Below are positions 26,726-37,243 of a stretch of DNA of 64,000 bases, piece by piece (position 1 is the first letter of the stretch; the number at the start of each line of letters is the position of its first letter). Source of the DNA: Mycobacterium sp. ITM-2016-00316. GTDB lineage: Bacteria > Actinomycetota > Actinomycetes > Mycobacteriales > Mycobacteriaceae. The DNA is taken from the NCBI RefSeq assembly GCF_002968335.2, contig NZ_CP134398.1, forward strand, positions 5,208,001 through 5,272,000, read 5' to 3'. Under the pieces are notes generated by a model. The model ran no database searches, had not been told where the DNA came from, and saw only the letters and a list, made by a program, of their open reading frames with translations. The translations under genes and the position numbers were made by a program.

Positions 26726-29421
26726 AGCTCTCGGTCAACGGTTCCGACTGCGACGGGGACCCACGCCCCGGTCAGTGCCTGCGCACCTTCCTGCGCGAAC
26801 ACGGTCACTTCGAGGTCAAGAAGGGCTGCGACGCCGGGGACTGCGGCGCCTGCTCGGTGCTCGTCGACGGCGCGGCGGTGCATTCCTGCGTATTCCCGGC
26901 TTTCCGGGCCGCGGGCTTGTCGGTGACGACGGCCGCCGGTCTGGGTACGCCGGATGACCTGCACCCCGTGCAGCGCCGCTTCGTGGAGGCGGCCGGATTC
27001 CAGTGCGGATTCTGCACCGCCGGGATGGTCACCACCGCAACCACATTGACCCGGGAACAGATGTCGGATCTGCCGGAGCAACTCAAGGGCAACCTCTGCC
27101 GCTGTACCGGCTACCGGGCGATCACCGATGCGCTGGCCGGGGTGGTCAACATCGACAAATCCGATCTCCACGATGCGGGTAGGTCCATCGGCGCCCCAGC
27201 GGGGGTGCGGGTGGTCACCGGCACCGAGGAATACACCATGGACGACGCGCCCGCCGGGTTGCTGCACATGGCCGTGTTGCCGAGCCCGCTGGCCCACGCA
27301 CGCATCCGGTCGATCGACACCGCGGCGGCCGAGGCGATGCCGGGGGTGCGGCTGGTCCTCACCCACCGGGACAGCCCGCCGGTGCTGTTCTCCACGGCCC
27401 GCCACGAACTGCGCGACGATGACCCCGATGACACCGCCATCCTGGACGACACCGTGCGATTCGTCGGCCAGCGCGTCGCGGCGGTAGTGGCGGATCGCTA
27501 CGATATTGCCGAGAATGCCTGCCGGGCAATCATTGTGGAGTACGAGGCGCTACCAGCGGTATTCGATCCCGACGCTGCCAGATCCATGGACGCGCCGCTG
27601 TTGCACGCAGACAAGGACTCTGGGGCACGCATTGCCGATCCGAGCCGCAATCTGGTGGCCGAATTGCACGGCGAGGTGGGCGATGTGGCGTCCGGGATCG
27701 CCGCCGCCGAAGCCGCGGGCGGGGCCGTGGTGCGAGGCCGCTGGCAGACCCAGCGGGTTCAGCACATGCATCTGGAGACCCATGGCTGCACCGGATGGCG
27801 CGACGACTCCGGTCGGCTGGTGATCCGCACCAGCACGCAGGTGCCCTTCCTGGTGCGAAACGAGTTGTGTCACATCTTCGGTCTCGGCGTCGAGGACGTG
27901 CACGTGTTCACCAAGCGGGTGGGCGGCGGGTTCGGCGGGAAGCAGGAGATGCTCACCGAAGACCTGGTGGCTCTGGCGGTGCTGCGTCTCGGGGTACCGG
28001 TGCGCTACGAGTTCCAGCGCAGCGACCAGTTCACCGTGGCGCCCTGCCGGCACCCGTTCCGTGTCGACGTGACCGTGGCCGCCGACGGCACCGGGGCGCT
28101 CACCGCGCTGGCCATCGACGTCCTCGTCGATGCCGGGGCGTACGGCAACCACAGCCCCGGGGTGATGTTCCATGGTTGCGGTGAATCCGTTGCGGTGTAC
28201 CGAAGTCCGAACAAACGAATCGACGCGCAGTCCGTCTACACCAACAACCTGCCCTCCGGCGCCTTCCGCGGGTACGGGCTCGGCCAGGTCATGTTCGCGA
28301 TCGAGTCCGCCATGGACCAGCTCGCCGGCCGGCTCGGCATCGACCCCTTCGAGTTCCGGCGCCGCAATGTCATCGTGCCCGGGGACAGTTTCGTCGATTC
28401 CCATGTGCTCGACGACGATCTGACCTTCGGCAGCTATGGGCTGGACCAGTGCCTCGATCTCGCCGAGGCGGCCCTGCGGGCGGGCAACGGCGTGGCGGCG
28501 CCCGAGGGATGGCGGGTCGGCGAGGGCATGGCGGTCGCCATGATCGCGACGATTCCCCCGCGCGGGCATTTCGCGGAGGCGGCGGTGTCGGTCGACGCCG
28601 AGGGCATCTACACCCTGGACATCGGCACCACCGAATTCGGCAACGGGACCACCACGGTGCATACGCAGCTGGCCGCCCACGAGCTCAACACCGTCGCCGA
28701 GCAGATCAGGATCCGCCAATCGGACACGGCCACCACCGGTTACGACACCGGCGCGTTCGGCTCGGCGGGCACGGTGGTCGCCGGGCGGGCCACCCAACTC
28801 GCCGCCCGTGAGCTGCAGAACGCCATGGTCGCCGCCGCTTCCGAACTGACCGGGGTGTCACCGGCGCTGTGCAGGCTGGACCGCAACGGGGTGCAGTGCG
28901 GTGCGCAGCTGGTGGACTTCGGATCGCTGCCGGTGCCCATGACCGGCAGCGGAAAGCACGACGGCACACCGCGTTCGGTGGCCTTCAATGTGCACGCGTT
29001 CCGGGTCGCGGTGAACCCCGAGACCGGCGAGGTGTCGATCCTGCAGTCGATACAGGCCGCCGACGCCGGGGTGGTGATGAACCCGCAGCAGTGCCGCGGT
29101 CAGGTCGAGGGCGGCGTCGCGCAAGCGATCGGGTCGGCATTGTTCGAGGAGATCCAGATCGGTCCCGACGGCACGGTCGTGACCCAGACGCTGCGCAACT
29201 ATCACGTCCCGCAGTTGGCGGACATCCCGGTGACCGAGGTCTACTTTGCCGACACCTACGATGAGCTGGGGCCGCTCGGCGCGAAGTCGATGAGCGAATC
29301 GCCGTACAACCCGGTCGCCCCCGCCCTGGCGAATGCCATCGCCCGGGCGTGCGGGGCGCGGGTCTATCAGTTGCCGATGACCCCGGCCCGGGTCTGGCGG
29401 GCGATCAGAGCCGTTCGATGA
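26722..29421 (+). CDS. Xanthine dehydrogenase, fused [2Fe-2S] and molybdopterin subunit
   Basis: 899 aa. Residues ~1-150 hold two [2Fe-2S] clusters: CDAGDCGACSVLVDG for the ferredoxin-like one and CGFCTAGM with NLCRCTGYRAI for the helical one. The Mo domain follows from ~165: KRVGGGFGGKQEM, PSGAFRGYGLGQVMFAIESA, GQVEGGVAQAIGSALFEEI and GAKSMSESPYNPVAPALANA with the catalytic Glu near 859. The subunit hydroxylates hypoxanthine and xanthine to urate. Fusion of the Fe-S and Mo parts with a separate FAD gene is less common than the three-gene or single-chain forms. Cofactor insertion chaperone XdhC is not encoded nearby. Confidence 0.88.
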   Translation: MKLSVNGSDCDGDPRPGQCLRTFLREHGHFEVKKGCDAGDCGACSVLVDGAAVHSCVFPAFRAAGLSVTTAAGLGTPDDLHPVQRRFVEAAGFQCGFCTAGMVTTATTLTREQMSDLPEQLKGNLCRCTGYRAITDALAGVVNIDKSDLHDAGRSIGAPAGVRVVTGTEEYTMDDAPAGLLHMAVLPSPLAHARIRSIDTAAAEAMPGVRLVLTHRDSPPVLFSTARHELRDDDPDDTAILDDTVRFVGQRVAAVVADRYDIAENACRAIIVEYEALPAVFDPDAARSMDAPLLHADKDSGARIADPSRNLVAELHGEVGDVASGIAAAEAAGGAVVRGRWQTQRVQHMHLETHGCTGWRDDSGRLVIRTSTQVPFLVRNELCHIFGLGVEDVHVFTKRVGGGFGGKQEMLTEDLVALAVLRLGVPVRYEFQRSDQFTVAPCRHPFRVDVTVAADGTGALTALAIDVLVDAGAYGNHSPGVMFHGCGESVAVYRSPNKRIDAQSVYTNNLPSGAFRGYGLGQVMFAIESAMDQLAGRLGIDPFEFRRRNVIVPGDSFVDSHVLDDDLTFGSYGLDQCLDLAEAALRAGNGVAAPEGWRVGEGMAVAMIATIPPRGHFAEAAVSVDAEGIYTLDIGTTEFGNGTTTVHTQLAAHELNTVAEQIRIRQSDTATTGYDTGAFGSAGTVVAGRATQLAARELQNAMVAAASELTGVSPALCRLDRNGVQCGAQLVDFGSLPVPMTGSGKHDGTPRSVAFNVHAFRVAVNPETGEVSILQSIQAADAGVVMNPQQCRGQVEGGVAQAIGSALFEEIQIGPDGTVVTQTLRNYHVPQLADIPVTEVYFADTYDELGPLGAKSMSESPYNPVAPALANAIARACGARVYQLPMTPARVWRAIRAVR

Positions 29422-30553
29422 TGGTGACGTTGGCGGTGCCGCCACCCTCGCACATGGTCTGCAGTCCGTAGCGACCGCCGGTGCGCTCCAACGTGTTCAG
29501 CATGGTGGCGAACAGCTTGGCACCGGTCGCGCCCAGCGGATGCCCCAGGGCTATGGCGCCGCCGCTGGGATTGACCTTCGCCGGGTCGGCACCGGTCTCC
29601 TTGATCCAGGCCTGCACCACCGGAGCGAAGGCCTCGTTGATCTCGACGGTGTCGATATCGCTCATCGACAGGCCGGTCTTCTCCAGCGCGTAGTGGGTGG
29701 CCGGGATGGGTCCGGTCAGCATGTACACCGGGTCGGCGCCCCGGGCGCTGATGTGGTGGATGCGGGCGCGCGGCTTGAGACCATGGGTCTTGACGGCGTC
29801 CTCCGACGCGAGCAGGACGGCACTGGCGCCGTCGGAGATCTGGCTGGCCATCGCGGCGGTCAGTCGTCCGCCCTCGACCAGGGTTTTCAGTCCGGCCATC
29901 TTCTCCAGCGAGGTCTCCCGCGGGCCCTCGTCGATGGCGAATCCGTCGACCGGGATGATCTCGTTCTCGAAGTACCCGGCCCGGATCGCTTCCTGGGCCC
30001 GCTGGTGGCTGGTCAACGCGAACTGCTCCATGTCCGCACGGGACAGGTTCCACTTCTCGGCGATCATCTCCGAGCCCCGGAACTGCGAGATCTCCTGATC
30101 GCCGTAGCGATGCAGCCAGCTCTTGGACTCGTTGGTCGGCGAGGTGAAGCCGAACTGCTCGCCGACGATCATCGCCGAACTGATCGGGATCTGGCTCATG
30201 TTCTGCATGCCGCCGGCGACGATCACATCGGCGGTCCCGGACATGATCGCCTGCGCGCCGAAGGAGATGGCCTGCTGGCTGGAGCCGCACTGGCGGTCCA
30301 CGGTGACACCGGGAACCTCCTCGGGGAAGCCTGCGGCCAGCCACGACAGCCGGGCGATATTGCCGGCCTGCCCACCGATGGCGTCCACGCAGCCGGCGAT
30401 CACATCGTCGACGGCGCCCGGGTCCAGATCGGTGCGCTCGAACAATCCCCGCCAGGCCGCCGCGCCGAGATCGACCGGATGCTGGCCGCTCAGCGACCCG
30501 TTGCGCTTGCCGATCGCGGTACGAACGGCATCGATGACGTACGCCTCAGCCAT
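29405..30553 (-). CDS. fadA6: Acetyl-CoA acetyltransferase FadA6
   Basis: 382 aa from the ATG at 30553; the longer frame runs back into kstR2. Thiolase with nucleophile in VDRQCGSSQQAISF (Cys near 92), [34 protein letters not shown] and MCEGGGTANVTIIERL. Matches Rv3556c, the thiolase that ends C/D-ring degradation. It lies 1 bp after the kstR2 stop and is co-transcribed with it, so the regulator controls its own operon. Its end overlaps the convergent xdh gene by 17 bp. Confidence 0.92.
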   Translation of the reverse strand: MAEAYVIDAVRTAIGKRNGSLSGQHPVDLGAAAWRGLFERTDLDPGAVDDVIAGCVDAIGGQAGNIARLSWLAAGFPEEVPGVTVDRQCGSSQQAISFGAQAIMSGTADVIVAGGMQNMSQIPISSAMIVGEQFGFTSPTNESKSWLHRYGDQEISQFRGSEMIAEKWNLSRADMEQFALTSHQRAQEAIRAGYFENEIIPVDGFAIDEGPRETSLEKMAGLKTLVEGGRLTAAMASQISDGASAVLLASEDAVKTHGLKPRARIHHISARGADPVYMLTGPIPATHYALEKTGLSMSDIDTVEINEAFAPVVQAWIKETGADPAKVNPSGGAIALGHPLGATGAKLFATMLNTLERTGGRYGLQTMCEGGGTANVTIIERL

Positions 30554-30554
30554 G

Positions 30555-31145
30555 TCAGACTCCTTTATCGGTGATTCCGCCAAGAACGATGGCGAGATAT
30601 TGGCGGCCGACTTCCTCGGCCGTGAGGGGTCCGCCCGGTTGGTACCACCGGACCGACACCCAGGTGGTGTCACGGATGAAGCGATAGACCAGATCGACAT
30701 CGAGGTCGGGCCGGAACGAGCCGTCGGCGATACCTTCGTGCAGCAGGTCGATCCACATCTTGCGCTGCTCGCGGTTGCGGTCGTCGACGAACGCGAACTG
30801 CGGAAGCGACGAGAGCCGCTTGGCCTCGTCCTGGTAGATGACCACCTGGGCGTGGCGGTGCTCGATCGCCTCGAAAGACGCCATGAACAGGCCCTTCACC
30901 CGGTCCAGCGGGGTGGATTCGGTAGCAACGATCTCCTGGTAGCGCTCGAACAGCCAGTCCAGGAAGTCCTTGAGCACCTCTTCGACCATCTGCTCTTTGG
31001 ACTTGAAGTGGTGATACAGGCTGCCCGAGAGGATGCCCGCCGAGTCGGCGATATCGCGCACCGTGGTGGACTTGAGGCCGCGGTCGGCGAACATCGTCGC
31101 GGCGAGCTGCAGGAGCTCGTCGCGGCGGCTGGCCGGCTGTGTCAT
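30555..31145 (-). CDS. kstR2: KstR2, TetR-family repressor of the HIP regulon
   Basis: 196 aa from the ATG at 31145; the frame extends 8 codons further but into the operator. TetR HTH: LAATMFADRGLKSTTVRDIA and AGILSGSLYHHFKSKEQMVE. The C-terminal ligand domain is nearly that of Rv3557c, including FMASFEAIEHRHAQVVIYQD and YRFIRDTTWVSVRWYQPGGP. It binds HIP-CoA and controls the genes for ring C/D degradation, three of whose operator boxes are in this window, one just upstream of its own gene. Confidence 0.95.
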   Translation of the reverse strand: MTQPASRRDELLQLAATMFADRGLKSTTVRDIADSAGILSGSLYHHFKSKEQMVEEVLKDFLDWLFERYQEIVATESTPLDRVKGLFMASFEAIEHRHAQVVIYQDEAKRLSSLPQFAFVDDRNREQRKMWIDLLHEGIADGSFRPDLDVDLVYRFIRDTTWVSVRWYQPGGPLTAEEVGRQYLAIVLGGITDKGV

Positions 31146-31160
31146 CTCGACAGCGTACCA

Positions 31161-31174
31161 ACCAAGCACTTGCT
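31161..31174. promoter_or_regulatory. KstR2 operator upstream of kstR2-fadA6
   Basis: ACCAAGCACTTGCT fits AnCAAGnnCTTGnT. It lies 15 bp upstream of the kstR2 start, so the repressor should limit its own synthesis together with fadA6. Confidence 0.88.
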
Positions 31175-31189
31175 AGGTAAGCCTCGGCC

Positions 31190-31936
31190 TCATCGGCGCA
31201 TCAGCGCGAAGACGCCCCACCCCAGGTACTCACGTTGGTAGCGCGCGTAGCGGGCCGGTTCGGTCCTGAGATCGACCCGGATCTCGGCAGCCAGTTCGTC
31301 ATCGGGATGGTCGTCGAGCCAGCGACGCATATTGAGCCATTGCGCCGCTTGGTACTGGTCCCAAGTCTCCTCATCGGCCAGCACCATCTGGACCACGTCG
31401 TAGCCGAGACCACCGAAGTGCTCGATCAACTCGGGCAGTCCCAGAAAGTCATCCTCGCCGCCTGCGAGGCAAGCCATGGCGGTATCCCGGTCCGGGACCC
31501 GCTTGCGCCAGAACGGTTCTCCGACCAGGATCAGTCCACCGGGACGCAAACTCCTGCCGAGCAGTTCGATGCTGCCCGCCACTCCGCCACCGATCCAGGT
31601 GGCACCAACGCAGGCGGCGAGATCAACCTGTTCCTCCGCGACGAACCCTGTCGCGTCGTCGTGCAGGAACGTGACCTGCTCTGCCACACCGAGTTCCACG
31701 GCGCGTGCACGGGCCTGCTCGGTGAACAGCGTGCTGATATCCACCCCGGTACCGGTGACCTGGTGGTCGCGTGCCCAGGTGCAGAGCAATTCGCCCGAGC
31801 CACTTCCGAGGTCGAGCACCCTGGTGCCGGGCGCCAGGTCCAGCGCCCGGCCCAGATAGGCGAGCTTGTCGGGGCTGAACGGGTTGTGGATACGGTGGTT
31901 GCTCTCCCGAATGGCGAAGATGCGCGGCAGATCCAC
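31190..31936 (-). CDS. SAM-dependent methyltransferase, small-molecule type
   Basis: 248 aa. Class I fold: motif I VLDLGSGSGELLCTWARDHQ (about 40-59), acidic motif II VTGTGVDIS, and motif IV DLAACVGATWIGGG. The N-terminal block FAIRESNHRIHNPFSPDKLAYLGRA and PGGLILVGEPFW are shared by actinobacterial methyltransferases acting on small acids or lipids. Substrate unknown. It follows kstR2 on the same strand, upstream in transcription order, and ends 15 bp before the KstR2 box, so it may be unrelated to the steroid genes. A ribosome site AGGAGCGAACCGG precedes its ATG. Confidence 0.75.
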   Translation of the reverse strand: MDLPRIFAIRESNHRIHNPFSPDKLAYLGRALDLAPGTRVLDLGSGSGELLCTWARDHQVTGTGVDISTLFTEQARARAVELGVAEQVTFLHDDATGFVAEEQVDLAACVGATWIGGGVAGSIELLGRSLRPGGLILVGEPFWRKRVPDRDTAMACLAGGEDDFLGLPELIEHFGGLGYDVVQMVLADEETWDQYQAAQWLNMRRWLDDHPDDELAAEIRVDLRTEPARYARYQREYLGWGVFALMRR

Positions 31937-32015
31937 CGGTTCGCTCCTGTCCGTCCTGCGGTGTCGGGTCCCGCGACGGTACTCGTTCGCGGGTCCGGAG
32001 TGCCAGCGAATTTAC

Positions 32016-33530
32016 TCAGCGATAGAACCCCGGCCAGTACTGCTCACACACCACAGGAAGATCGGCCTGATACCGTTCGTCGGCCGCCCGGGACCGGGAC
32101 AGGTTGAACAGGTACCAGGGATCGGGCTCCAGCCCCTCCCGATTCACGCACTGACGCAGCCAATCCGGCAGGCGATGCAACGCCGGGTCGATATCGGAGG
32201 ACAGCCCGGACAGGTACTTCGCGTCGAGCTGGCCGGTCCGCTCGAACCGGTCGATATTGCGGTCCGCGATCAGGCCCTCGGGGTTCAGGCCCGCCAACCC
32301 GAGCAGGGCCGCCACTCCGGCCACCAGGACCGCCCGCGGCAGCCAGGATGCGGACATCCGGATACCCGCGGCGGCGATCAGGACGAACACCGTCCCCAGC
32401 CACAGCTCGATGGTGATGACCATCAGCCGTTCGGTGCTGAATCCGTACGCATCCTGATACACCCACATCCGGTGGATGGCCGAGATGACAACCACAATCG
32501 AAGTGGCACAAAGGGTTCCGACCAGGATGCGCAGCATACGGCGGTCCGTTCCGGTCGCGCGCGAGGCGACCCGGATCACGACGGCGATCACCAGCACGGT
32601 CAGCGCCGACACCCACAGCAACTGCCAGAACCCCTGCCGCGCGTACTCCGCGTAGGTCAGCCCCTCGGTGGCCAGCACATGGGCACGCCCACCGAACAGC
32701 ACGGTGGCCTGCACGGCGACGAAAGCCAGGAACAAGCCGTCGAGAACGGCCAGTGGCACCGCCCATTCCCAACGGGGCACCGGCTTACGCGGCGCCGGCG
32801 CCATGGCATCGAGCTTCGGCGGGAAACGCACGAGGTATCCCCCGCCCAACACGAACAGCAACACCAGGAAGAACACGACCGTGCGGGACACGATGTCCTC
32901 GGTGTCGAACGACGGGACCAGGTTGCCCACGAGTTTCTCGAAGGCCGGGTCGGCACCGGCGAACAATCCGCCGAATACCAGCACCAGTGCGCAGGTGATC
33001 GCGCCGACCAGCACAATGCGCCCGAGCTGGGCGACCTGCACCCGGCGCTGCGCGGCGCGCTGCACCCAGCCGATGACACGTGCGGGCAGAACCCAGGGCA
33101 CGAACGCTCCCGCGACCACCGCGGTCCAGGTGCGCCCGCCGACCAGCGTGTGCCAGCCGATCAGCCAGGCCGCCACGATGCACAACGCGTTCACCCACAG
33201 CGCGGCCAGCACCGCCGGGACCGCCAGCAGCGCCAGCGTCATTGCGATACCGAGCGCTTCGAACCCGCCCGGCCGGCGCCCAGCCGTTCCGTACACGGCG
33301 GCGAACACCAGCACACCGACCACCAGGTAGCCGATGCTGTACTCCGTCGGCCGCCACAAGGCGGTACCGATGAGCCCGACGGTGAGTGCGATGACGACGA
33401 ACGGCAGCGGTGCGGACGCCAGCGGGCTCAGCGGCCAGACCCGGCGGGGAATCACGCCGCGCGGGGGCGGTACCGGCCCGAGCATCGGCGGGGGCATCAT
33501 CGGATACGCGCCCGGAGCCATCCTGGTCAT
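32016..33530 (-). CDS. DUF4173-like polytopic membrane protein, third gene of a two-component operon
   Basis: 504 aa. A Pro-rich cytoplasmic start (PMMPPPMLGPVPPPRGVIPR) is followed by about ten hydrophobic segments and a soluble C-terminus (~430-504) with WLRQCVNREG. FGGLFAGADPAFEKLVGNLV and ISAIHRMWVYQDAYGFSTER are typical of the DUF4153/DUF4173 family. Function unknown; members often sit beside two-component systems. Its start overlaps the histidine kinase stop by four bases, so it may be an accessory sensor, a target, or an envelope protein made with the system. Confidence 0.7.
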   Translation of the reverse strand: MTRMAPGAYPMMPPPMLGPVPPPRGVIPRRVWPLSPLASAPLPFVVIALTVGLIGTALWRPTEYSIGYLVVGVLVFAAVYGTAGRRPGGFEALGIAMTLALLAVPAVLAALWVNALCIVAAWLIGWHTLVGGRTWTAVVAGAFVPWVLPARVIGWVQRAAQRRVQVAQLGRIVLVGAITCALVLVFGGLFAGADPAFEKLVGNLVPSFDTEDIVSRTVVFFLVLLFVLGGGYLVRFPPKLDAMAPAPRKPVPRWEWAVPLAVLDGLFLAFVAVQATVLFGGRAHVLATEGLTYAEYARQGFWQLLWVSALTVLVIAVVIRVASRATGTDRRMLRILVGTLCATSIVVVISAIHRMWVYQDAYGFSTERLMVITIELWLGTVFVLIAAAGIRMSASWLPRAVLVAGVAALLGLAGLNPEGLIADRNIDRFERTGQLDAKYLSGLSSDIDPALHRLPDWLRQCVNREGLEPDPWYLFNLSRSRAADERYQADLPVVCEQYWPGFYR

Positions 33531-34519
33531 GAGAGTTCCTCTCTGTCCGGGATGGTCACCCGGATCCGACAGCCGCTGGCTGCATCCAGTACTTCGATGG
33601 TGCCGCCGTGCAATTCGACTGCCCAGCGGGCGATGGCAAGGCCCAGACCGGTACCGCCATCGGAGGTGTCACCGCGGGTGAACCGCTGGAACACCCGCTC
33701 ACGCTCCGGGGCGGGGATGCCCGGACCGTCATCGCCGACATCCAGTTGCAGCCCCGAGCCGGCACGTGCCCGCACCCACACCCGTCCACCGGGTGGGTTG
33801 TGCCGGATGGCGTTGTCCACCAGGTTGACCACCACCTGGCGCAGTCGCGCCAGGTCGGCCACCGCGGTCAGCCCGGGCGAGTCGACGATCACCTCGACTG
33901 CGGTGTGTGCGACGGCATCGCGCAGGAACTCCTCGACGCCGAATCTGCTGAGCTGCAGGGAGATCGCGCCGCCCTCGAGGCGGGACAGGTCCAACAGGTC
34001 GGTCACCAGTTCCCCGAGCCGCTCGGTCTGCTTCAGCGCAGCGCGCAACGTGTCCGGGTCGGGCTCGGCGACGCCGTCGACGATGTTCTCCAGCACCGCC
34101 TGCAGGGCGGCGATGGGGGTGCGAAGTTCATGGGAGACATTGCCGATCAGGCCGCGCCGATACTCGTCGGCGGCCCCGAGATCCGTGGCCATCTGGTTGA
34201 ACGCCGACGCCAGCTGCCCGACCTCGTCCCGTGAGGTGGCACGCACCCGGATGCTGTAGTCGCCGCGCGCCATCGCGCGCGCCGCGGCGGTCATCTGCCG
34301 CAGTGGGGACGTCATACCGTGCGCGAGGAACTGTACGAACAGCATCGAAGTCGTCAGCGCCGCCAGCAGTGCCCAGCGGAACTGCCAGCTGGCGCCGATC
34401 CAGAACGTGAACGCCGCCAGTGTGATCGCGCTGCCCACCAGCAGGGTGGTCTTGACCTTGAAGGACGCCAGCGGATCCAGTGGCCGGGGCAGTCTGTCCC
34501 ACCAGTCCCGAGCGGTCAT
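33527..34519 (-). CDS. Sensor histidine kinase
   Basis: 330 aa from the ATG at 34519, which overlaps the regulator stop (ATGA). Two membrane helices lie close together (~24-42 and 48-64) with almost no extracellular loop. HAMP follows (~68-120: LRQMTAAARAMARGDYSIRV), then the H box NVSHELRTPIAALQ (His near 131), N box VVNLVDNAIRHNPPGG, G1 DVGDDGPGIP and G2 GTGLGLAIARWA. All catalytic motifs are intact. With so small an outside domain it may sense inside the membrane or through the membrane protein encoded next. Confidence 0.9.
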   Translation of the reverse strand: MTARDWWDRLPRPLDPLASFKVKTTLLVGSAITLAAFTFWIGASWQFRWALLAALTTSMLFVQFLAHGMTSPLRQMTAAARAMARGDYSIRVRATSRDEVGQLASAFNQMATDLGAADEYRRGLIGNVSHELRTPIAALQAVLENIVDGVAEPDPDTLRAALKQTERLGELVTDLLDLSRLEGGAISLQLSRFGVEEFLRDAVAHTAVEVIVDSPGLTAVADLARLRQVVVNLVDNAIRHNPPGGRVWVRARAGSGLQLDVGDDGPGIPAPERERVFQRFTRGDTSDGGTGLGLAIARWAVELHGGTIEVLDAASGCRIRVTIPDREELS

Positions 34520-35181
34520 CTGGGGATCTCCAGCGCGTATCCGACCCCGTGCACGGTGCGGATCAGATCGGGACCCAGCTTGCGCCGCAGCGCTTTCACA
34601 TGGCTGTCGACCGTGCGGCTCTCCACCTCGGCCGCCCAGCCCCACACGTGCTCGAGCAGCGTCTCGCGGTCGACCGCGGCCCGGGGCCGTCCAGCCAGGA
34701 ACACCAGCAGGTCGAATTCCGTTCGGGTCAGATAGATCTCCCGGTCGCCGTCATGAACCCGGCGTTCCTGCAGGTCGATCCGGTACGGACCGACGGCGAG
34801 CGGTTGCTGCCCGGCGGCACGCTCGACCCGGCGCAGGAGCACCTGTACCCGGGCCACCAGCTCTCTCATGCTGAACGGTTTGGTGAGGTAGTCGTCGGCG
34901 CCGACGCCCAGGCCGATGAGCATGTCCGTCTCATCGGTGCGGGCGGTCAGCATCAGCACCGGGACGGCCCGTTCGGCCTGGATACGACGACAGACTTCCA
35001 GGCCGTCGAATCCCGGCAGCATGACGTCGAGGACCACCAGATCCGGCGCGGTGGCCGCGGCGGCGGCGACGGCGGACGGGCCGTCAACCGCGGTGTCCAC
35101 GGTGAACGACTCGGCGCGCAGCCGGTCGGCCACCGCGGACAGGATGGTCGGCTCGTCGTCGACCACCAGGATTCGCTTCAC
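34516..35181 (-). CDS. OmpR-family response regulator
   Basis: 221 aa from the GTG at 35181; another in-frame GTG three codons upstream is possible. Receiver domain: ILVVDDEPT with the acidic pair, phospho-Asp in DLVVLDVMLPG (near residue 50), MLTAR and the Lys of TKPFSMREL. The winged-helix DNA-binding domain from ~125 contains YLTRTEFDLLVFLAGRP and SRTVDSHVKALRRKLG. First gene of the regulator-kinase-membrane protein operon. The target genes cannot be seen. Confidence 0.9.
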   Translation of the reverse strand: MKRILVVDDEPTILSAVADRLRAESFTVDTAVDGPSAVAAAAATAPDLVVLDVMLPGFDGLEVCRRIQAERAVPVLMLTARTDETDMLIGLGVGADDYLTKPFSMRELVARVQVLLRRVERAAGQQPLAVGPYRIDLQERRVHDGDREIYLTRTEFDLLVFLAGRPRAAVDRETLLEHVWGWAAEVESRTVDSHVKALRRKLGPDLIRTVHGVGYALEIPR

Positions 35182-35242
35182 ACCGTGCACTGTATGCGCA
35201 GGCTGTGGTGCTTTTGGGCAGCGTTTGTGAAGGTTCTGTGGA

Positions 35243-35273
35243 GATCCCCGGCCGAGCGAAGTGGCGGGGAATC
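35243..35273. terminator. Hairpin between ipdF end and the two-component operon
   Basis: GATCCCCG (35243-35250) pairs with CGGGGAATC (35265-35273), with one bulge and a loop containing CGAGCGAAG. It lies 18 bp past the ipdF stop, the right place for a terminator of ipdF-fadE30 transcription. The loop core recurs in the repeats at 51971-52042. Confidence 0.5.
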
Positions 35274-35290
35274 GGATCAGCCCCCGGCGC

Positions 35291-36078
35291 TCAGGCGCGC
35301 TGGCTGGACACCGAGATGACTTCGCCGGTCAGGTAGCTGGAGTAGTCGCTGGCCAGGAAGGCGATGGTGGCGGCCACCTCCCAGGGTTCGGCGGCCCGGC
35401 CGAAGGCCTCGTCACCGGCCAGTCGGTCCAGCAGCTCCGAGGAGGACGTCTTCTCCAGGAACTTGTGTCGGGCGATGCTCGGTGACACCGCGTTGATGCG
35501 GACCCCGAACTCGACGGCTTCGATTGCGCTGCAACGGGTCAGCGCCATCACTCCGGCCTTCGCAGCGGCGTAGTGCGACTGCGAATGCTGGGCGCGCCAG
35601 CCCAGCACGCTGGCGTTGTTGACGATGACACCACCGTGCTCGACATCCCGGAAGTAGCGCAGCGCGGCACGGGTGGCGCGCATGACCGAGGTCAGCGTGA
35701 CGTTGACGACGCGGTCCCACTCGTCGTCGGTCATGTCGATCACCGGTGTCTGTCCGCCCAGGCCGGCGTTGTTGACCAGCACGTCGATGCGGCCGGCCTT
35801 GGCCACGGCCTCGGTGATGAGGTTGTCGACCGCCTCGGTGGAGGTGACATCGCAGACCACCGCTTCGACGCGGCCCAGGCCGAGTGCGGCGAGTTCATCG
35901 CGGGTCTCGCCGAGTCGGCGTTCGTGGAAGTCCGAAACCACCACATCGGCGCCCTCCAGCAGCGCGCGGCGCGCGGTGGTCGACCCGATACCGGTCCCTG
36001 CGGCGGCGGTCACCAGGACCACCTTGCCCTTCAGAAGTCCGTGGCCCTCGATCTCTTTGGGGACTGTGGAGAGGTCTG

Positions 36079-36082
<4 letters not shown>
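35291..36082 (-). CDS. ipdF: IpdF, steroid-derived hydroxyacyl-CoA short-chain dehydrogenase
   Basis: 263 aa from the ATG at 36082, overlapping the fadE30 stop (ATGA). SDR motifs: VTAAAGTGIGSTTARRAL, VNNAGLGGQ, Ser in NNASVLGW and HYAAAKAG as the active-site Tyr-Lys. It ends TGEVISVSSQRA. Matches Rv3559c, which oxidises the 5-hydroxy group of 5-OH-HIP-CoA-type intermediates. Second gene of the fadE30-ipdF operon behind a KstR2 box. Confidence 0.92.
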
Positions 36083-37227
<1,145 letters not shown>

Positions 37228-37243
37228 CCCTGTAGGCTAACCT

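Noticed and set aside
31866..34259. Plus-strand 797-codon frame opposite the DUF4173-like protein and kinase
   Set aside because: Low-complexity His/Gln/Arg sequence without motifs, antisense to two well-supported genes.
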